Shown: positions 59,801-64,000 of the stretch, piece by piece
Layout: the number at the start of each line of letters is the position of its first letter
Position numbering within the stretch: position 1 is the stretch's first letter
Made by a program: the position numbers and the translations under genes
Notes under the pieces: generated by a model
Databases searched by the model: none
The model's input: the letters and a program-made list of their open reading frames with translations, nothing else
Told to the model about the DNA's origin: nothing
Assembly (NCBI GenBank): GCA_910592205.1
Contig: CAJVPJ010000023.1
Span: 1 to 64,000, forward strand
DNA: 64,000 nucleotides
Source: Paraglomus occultum
Lineage: Eukaryota; Glomeromycota; Glomeromycetes; Paraglomerales; Paraglomeraceae
Direction of reading: 5' to 3'

Positions 59801-61575
59801 AGGAATGTCATAGATAATACGAATAAGATATTCCTATCAACCGGAGTTGTCTCCCCAATCTTTGGATAAGTTGCGTAAATTGTAGGATTATCACAAGTAA
59901 ATTATATAAGTCAGTCATTGATAGCACAAATAAGTCATCCGTTACCATTGCTTACTGTCGGCATCAATTTCGTATATCAGTCGAACTCGGTTTACAAGTA
60001 TACCGGTATCCGAGACTTTTGTTTGATTCGTTGACTCATTTGTATCTGTATCAAGGCGTGACACGTAGCTGCCCATTTAGAACTAATCGGGGGGCCATCA
60101 TCAATAGCGTTTTTGATAAAAAGAGTGCCTGTTGTTCGCGCACTACGGTATCATCATAAATACCATAATAAATTTCCCTTGCTTCGAAGCTGTTTAGTCG
60201 ATATATATGATTGATATGGTCATACAATCCAATTATTAGCAGAATAGTCATACCGTAGTTTGACCGCGTACGAAACAACGACTCAGTATATGTATGCATA
60301 GCAATAATTCCTAGCCTCGTTGACTACAAGAATGAGAATATTTATTCGTTTCTAAAACAGTATTTGCAACGTCAAATATCTAGAAAGGATCGAATAATTT
60401 TTTCTCAACCCTTCATAAGCTCCATGAACAGAAAATTGTATAGAAATATGGCAGAATTAAACTCAGGCCAAGGATTTGATAATAAACGCAAAGACAGTTC
60501 CATTTTGATAACGTTACAAACAAATATTCGTGGTTCAAAACATGTATGATTTCCTCGTTTAAGTAACGCTATGTCATGATTTCCACGCGTTGTTGAGCAA
60601 GTTCTTTCGAGTACGAGGGATTATGAAGTATGTTAATATACGCAAAAATCCTTGCGCGTTTCTGGGCTTGTTGGGGGAGATCTTTAGTACCGAAATTTGA
60701 ATATTTTGATATAGCATTTGTATCATTGTTACTTAATCAGTCAAACACATTAATATATATTTATTTAACGCAAATACTTACCAATAAGCGAAGCGACAGC
60801 TTTGAACTTATCTGTTCTTTCAGTTCAGTGAAGACAGCGGAGATTTGAATAGTGGACACTATCATGTCCATCATCGGTCGTTGTCAGGGACGTGAATATT
60901 CAAACCAGGGGTAGCAAATATTAAACTCGCTGTTAATATTCCTCCACTCTCTAATCTTTGCAATTACTAACAAGCATATTACTAATATTATATTTTATGC
61001 CATTTTCAGAACACCATTTCCTGTCGCATTAGTGTTAGCATATTAATCCTGATGGTCTATCTAGAAAGAGAAAATAACAACGACATAAAATAATCGAATA
61101 GTTGGTATAACATTAATTTTTGATATGAGTGGATAGTATATCTCTACATAGTACTACAAAAATGTGTCCAGTTAACACCCTATTTACCAACAAAACTGTA
61201 TTGCAAATTATTCGATAAACTCTCATTTATCAATTGTAGCAGTCAGTCACACTTTCCATTAGAATCGGTCGAAAGTCGAATATGTGTGAATTGATAAACA
61301 CAGATGTGGCACATTAGAATTGATAAATGTGGTAAATTACTTTAATGAAAACCAGTAATAAATAACATTTCCAGATAAGAAAAGTAATGGTCACTGTTTA
61401 GTACAGTTTATCTTAAAAAGTGATAATCATATTTTAAACTAACCAAAGAAAATTTAAGGTATCACTTCTTGTTAACGTCATAATTTGTAATTTCCTATCA
61501 CGATAGAGAAAAAAAACTAATTGTTTCCAACAAAGATAAAAGGTAACTTGTCTTATCGTAAATAAGTATAATATT
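53805..61575. other. gene-poor stretch, no gene recognised
   Basis: Nearly 8 kb without a gene I can support. ORFs near 57762-58187 (GTG start) and 59099-59627 are protein-like in places (for example PPKQDGEIDDGLILTTILKE at about 59424-59483), and an intron-containing gene there cannot be excluded. No RNA genes, clear transposon proteins or strong repeats seen. Confidence 0.4.
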
Positions 61576-62580
61576 TTAATTCCATCCTAAATATTCTCTA
61601 GCTAACTCGTGGCCTTGACTGGCCGCTGCTTGCAACAATTCAACCATTTTTAAATAATCTAACTCTACCCCAACACCGTCTTTATAACAATTGGCGAGAC
61701 TATATTGTCCTTCTGAATTTCCTTGTACAGCAGACCTTTCGTACCATAGAAAGGCCTGCCGACCATCCTTCTCGACTCCAATACCGTATTTATAGCAGTC
61801 GCCAAGATAACAGTATGCGTACGTATCTCCCCGACAAGCGGCTTGTTCGTACAGTCTAATCGCGAGAGAGTAGTTTACTTCGGTACCGATACCGTGCTGG
61901 TAGAACATACCTAGCGTGCATTGCGCATCCGTTACCCCTTCTGCCACCGCTGCTCGACATAGTTCGAATGCTTCGCTATAATTTTGTTCAACTACCGTAC
62001 CGGAATAATAAAATAAAGCGAGTCTATACTGAGCATATGGATGACCTAAGTAAGCTGCTTGTTTATATGCCAATACAGCGCGCCGGTGACACTCTTGTAG
62101 ACCGTGTTCGTCTTCGTAGCGCCGTGCAAGTTCAAATAATGAGACAGCTACTCCGCGTCGGGCAGCCTCTGAGTAAAATTCGATGGCTTGGTCTCCATCT
62201 CTTTCGGTTCCGATTCCCTCTTCATAACAATGGCCAAGCACGTAGTATGGCGGATATTGTTGTTCTGCGGCTTGTGTATAATATTCAAATGCTCTTGAAT
62301 AATCTTTACTTGTACCAATACCGAATTGATAACACCAGCCGACTCTGTACTGCGATTCTATTATACCATTATCTGCAGCTCTACAATAAAACATGAATGC
62401 TACTGCATTATCTTGTTGTACGCCAATGCAAAACCGGTATGTATCGCCTAGGTGATGCTGTGCCGGTGGATATCCGCTGTGAGCGTCTTGGTGTAGTATT
62501 CTCATAGTCTCGTCGTAGAATCCACTATCTTGGTATTGTATAGCCATGTTAAATATTACTGACTGCGTAAATTGTGCCAT
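61576..62580 (-). CDS. Sel1-repeat protein, 334 residues
   Basis: Single-exon ORF that is almost entirely Sel1-like repeats of about 36 residues: A...G...AQ..LG..Y..GIGV..D...A...Y..AA. Clear units include AQHHLGDTYRFCIGVQQDNA, SQYRVGWCYQFGIGTSKDYS, AQCTLGMFYQHGIGTEVNYS, AYCYLGDCYKYGIGVEKDGR and GQYSLANCYKDGVGVELDYL; about eight repeats in all. Sel1 repeats form TPR-like superhelices that scaffold complexes, for example in ER quality control or kinase signalling. No signal peptide, kinase or other domain accompanies them here. Many AM fungal relatives fuse Sel1 repeats to kinases; this one stands alone. The coding sequence is richer in GC than its flanks. Confidence 0.9.
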   Translation of the reverse strand: MAQFTQSVIFNMAIQYQDSGFYDETMRILHQDAHSGYPPAQHHLGDTYRFCIGVQQDNAVAFMFYCRAADNGIIESQYRVGWCYQFGIGTSKDYSRAFEYYTQAAEQQYPPYYVLGHCYEEGIGTERDGDQAIEFYSEAARRGVAVSLFELARRYEDEHGLQECHRRAVLAYKQAAYLGHPYAQYRLALFYYSGTVVEQNYSEAFELCRAAVAEGVTDAQCTLGMFYQHGIGTEVNYSLAIRLYEQAACRGDTYAYCYLGDCYKYGIGVEKDGRQAFLWYERSAVQGNSEGQYSLANCYKDGVGVELDYLKMVELLQAAASQGHELAREYLGWN

Positions 62581-64000
62581 AATGTATGTCTTTTATTATT
62601 GGGTTAAAATATGAGGGCGAAGAATTTTGAGTGTTGTGAATAGAAAGATAGTAGCTTGTCAAATTTGCTTATGGAATTTGCGTGTTTGTTGTTAGGGAAA
62701 AGAACGCATATTTAAGAGTTTTTTTAGTCGTCGCGGATTCCCTGAGAATCGCATTGTGCTCGAATGGAGTACACTTCTGTCCCTCAAAGAAACAGAGAAG
62801 CTTCCCATTGATTGGCAAATGCTTAAGTTCATACGTGGGCCAATATAAGTGACAGAGCATTGTATAACGAGACATTGTAGCTTAACTTGTTTAGGCTGAT
62901 TGCCTTATTAGAGCGTGAGATTGGGTAATTGCATGCCCTTGACAATAGATATTGTTCTGATTGATGTTCGCTGCGGCTACAGTGACTGTGTGTTAAATGT
63001 AGCTTTTTATCAATGTGATTTCTTATCAACAGACTTGTGGATGGACAAAACATCACAGAAACACTTTATATGATGTGTTTGGAATACATCCTCTTAAGTG
63101 TAAATTTGAATAATTTTTATCAGTAGTTATGACAGTACTTCACAAGGCAACCAAAACTTGTTTGTGTGGCTAAAGTGCATTAGAGCGTAGCAATTGCATG
63201 TGTCATTGACAATAAAATACTATATCTGAAACTTGCAGGTGTCCGGTCTTTTTATTCTGATTATCTTTAATTGTCCCATCATAAACATCGGACCCCATCG
63301 CTGCACTTCATGTTGAATGGTGTGACGTTCAAACATTACATTATATCGGACAGTTTTAATAAAAACCTGCCTCCGAAGAACTCACTCATCCATTAGTATA
63401 AGTTGTATGTGTTTACAGAACTGACGTTAATCATACGCAAGTTTAAAGATATCTGAATAATGCAGTAGTATCATGCGGATATCTAGAAACCTTGTATTTA
63501 TTTTGGTAAAGTGCGATTACACACAACATAACCATTAAGTCCGATAATCGGGTGACAAATCCGAGAACACTATAAACTCCGAAGAAATATAACATTTGGT
63601 ATAGCAATCGGAGCTGTTTTTATACTAGAAATGGAAATATATTGGTGTGTTGCGAGTTGAACAAATCAAATCAATAGTTCATTTTTCAATTGTTTGTTGA
63701 TTTACTATATAAGTATTAGGTATAATTATTTTATATACTTTCTTAATTTATAATCACTTCATATTCACACTATTATTTTGTTCATAGCCACACATTCGAA
63801 TGAGTGCATGCAAGCCCCTGTCGTTATTGTGTCATATTCAGTCTTTTGGTAGTAGCTAACAGAAAATCAAGATCAGGTATAAGATAGAACTATAATATAT
63901 CCCAGTAGATATAGATAGGTGACATATTAACCTTTAAGCTATATTGTATAACATAATAATTGGAATCGGAAAAGAAAGCATGTCTATATGTAGCCTTTTC
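62581..64000. other. no gene recognised to the window end
   Basis: AT-rich sequence upstream of the Sel1 gene. It contains that gene's promoter by position; no supported ORF, RNA gene or repeat. Confidence 0.5.

Overview
The window reads as nuclear DNA of a filamentous fungus, most likely an arbuscular mycorrhizal fungus (Glomeromycotina) or a close relative. The signs are AT-rich DNA, genes cut into many short exons by GT-AG introns of roughly 45-130 bases, and a gene set typical of that group: TPR and Sel1-repeat proteins, an F-box protein, an acylated SAM methyltransferase family, Crinkler-type and nuclease-kinase remnants, and abundant broken transposons. The organism call is inference. 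No gene here is bacterial, and I see no rRNA, tRNA or CRISPR array.

Layout. 1-470: partial protein of a repeat family, then a perfect 47-bp palindrome. 875-9712: a compact housekeeping block of a 14-exon Gfo/Idh/MocA oxidoreductase (+), the Hsp90 co-chaperone CDC37 (-), a small HABP4/SERBP1/Stm1-like protein (+), the mitochondrial fission receptor FIS1 (+) and seryl-tRNA synthetase (+). For all five the exon models sum to whole codons and give uninterrupted proteins. 9713-13823: gene-poor, with a pogo/Tigger-like transposon end, a broken Crinkler/RHS-like gene and a transposon tail. 13824-17237: first copy of a segmental duplication, with an intact LITAF-domain gene and a decayed, 5'-truncated RRP12. 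17238-18799: a wrecked PD-(D/E)XK nuclease plus protein-kinase gene joined directly to that truncation. 18930-20812: a broken DUF7869-like transposon. 21650-29700: three methyltransferase paralogues (intact, dead, intact but lacking the acylation motif) around another degenerate transposase. 31443-37452: second copy of the duplication, here with a wrecked LITAF gene (inversion plus transposon) and a near-complete RRP12. 38540-42565: a TPR protein and an F-box protein. 42566-61575: about 19 kb almost without recognisable genes, holding a transposon fragment and an 18-bp minisatellite that is open on the - strand. 61576-62580: a Sel1-repeat protein. 62581-64000: nothing recognised.

How it fits together. 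The first 10 kb is a conserved housekeeping island (proteostasis, translation, mitochondrial division). The rest is a duplication- and transposon-driven landscape. The most informative structure is the duplicated LITAF-RRP12 segment: each copy keeps a different gene alive. The two RRP12 copies share a roughly 368-bp stretch that looks identical, inside otherwise diverged sequence, and both carry the same apparent frame break there. Exon boundaries were assigned by eye from GT/AG signals, reading frame and family similarity. No search was run.
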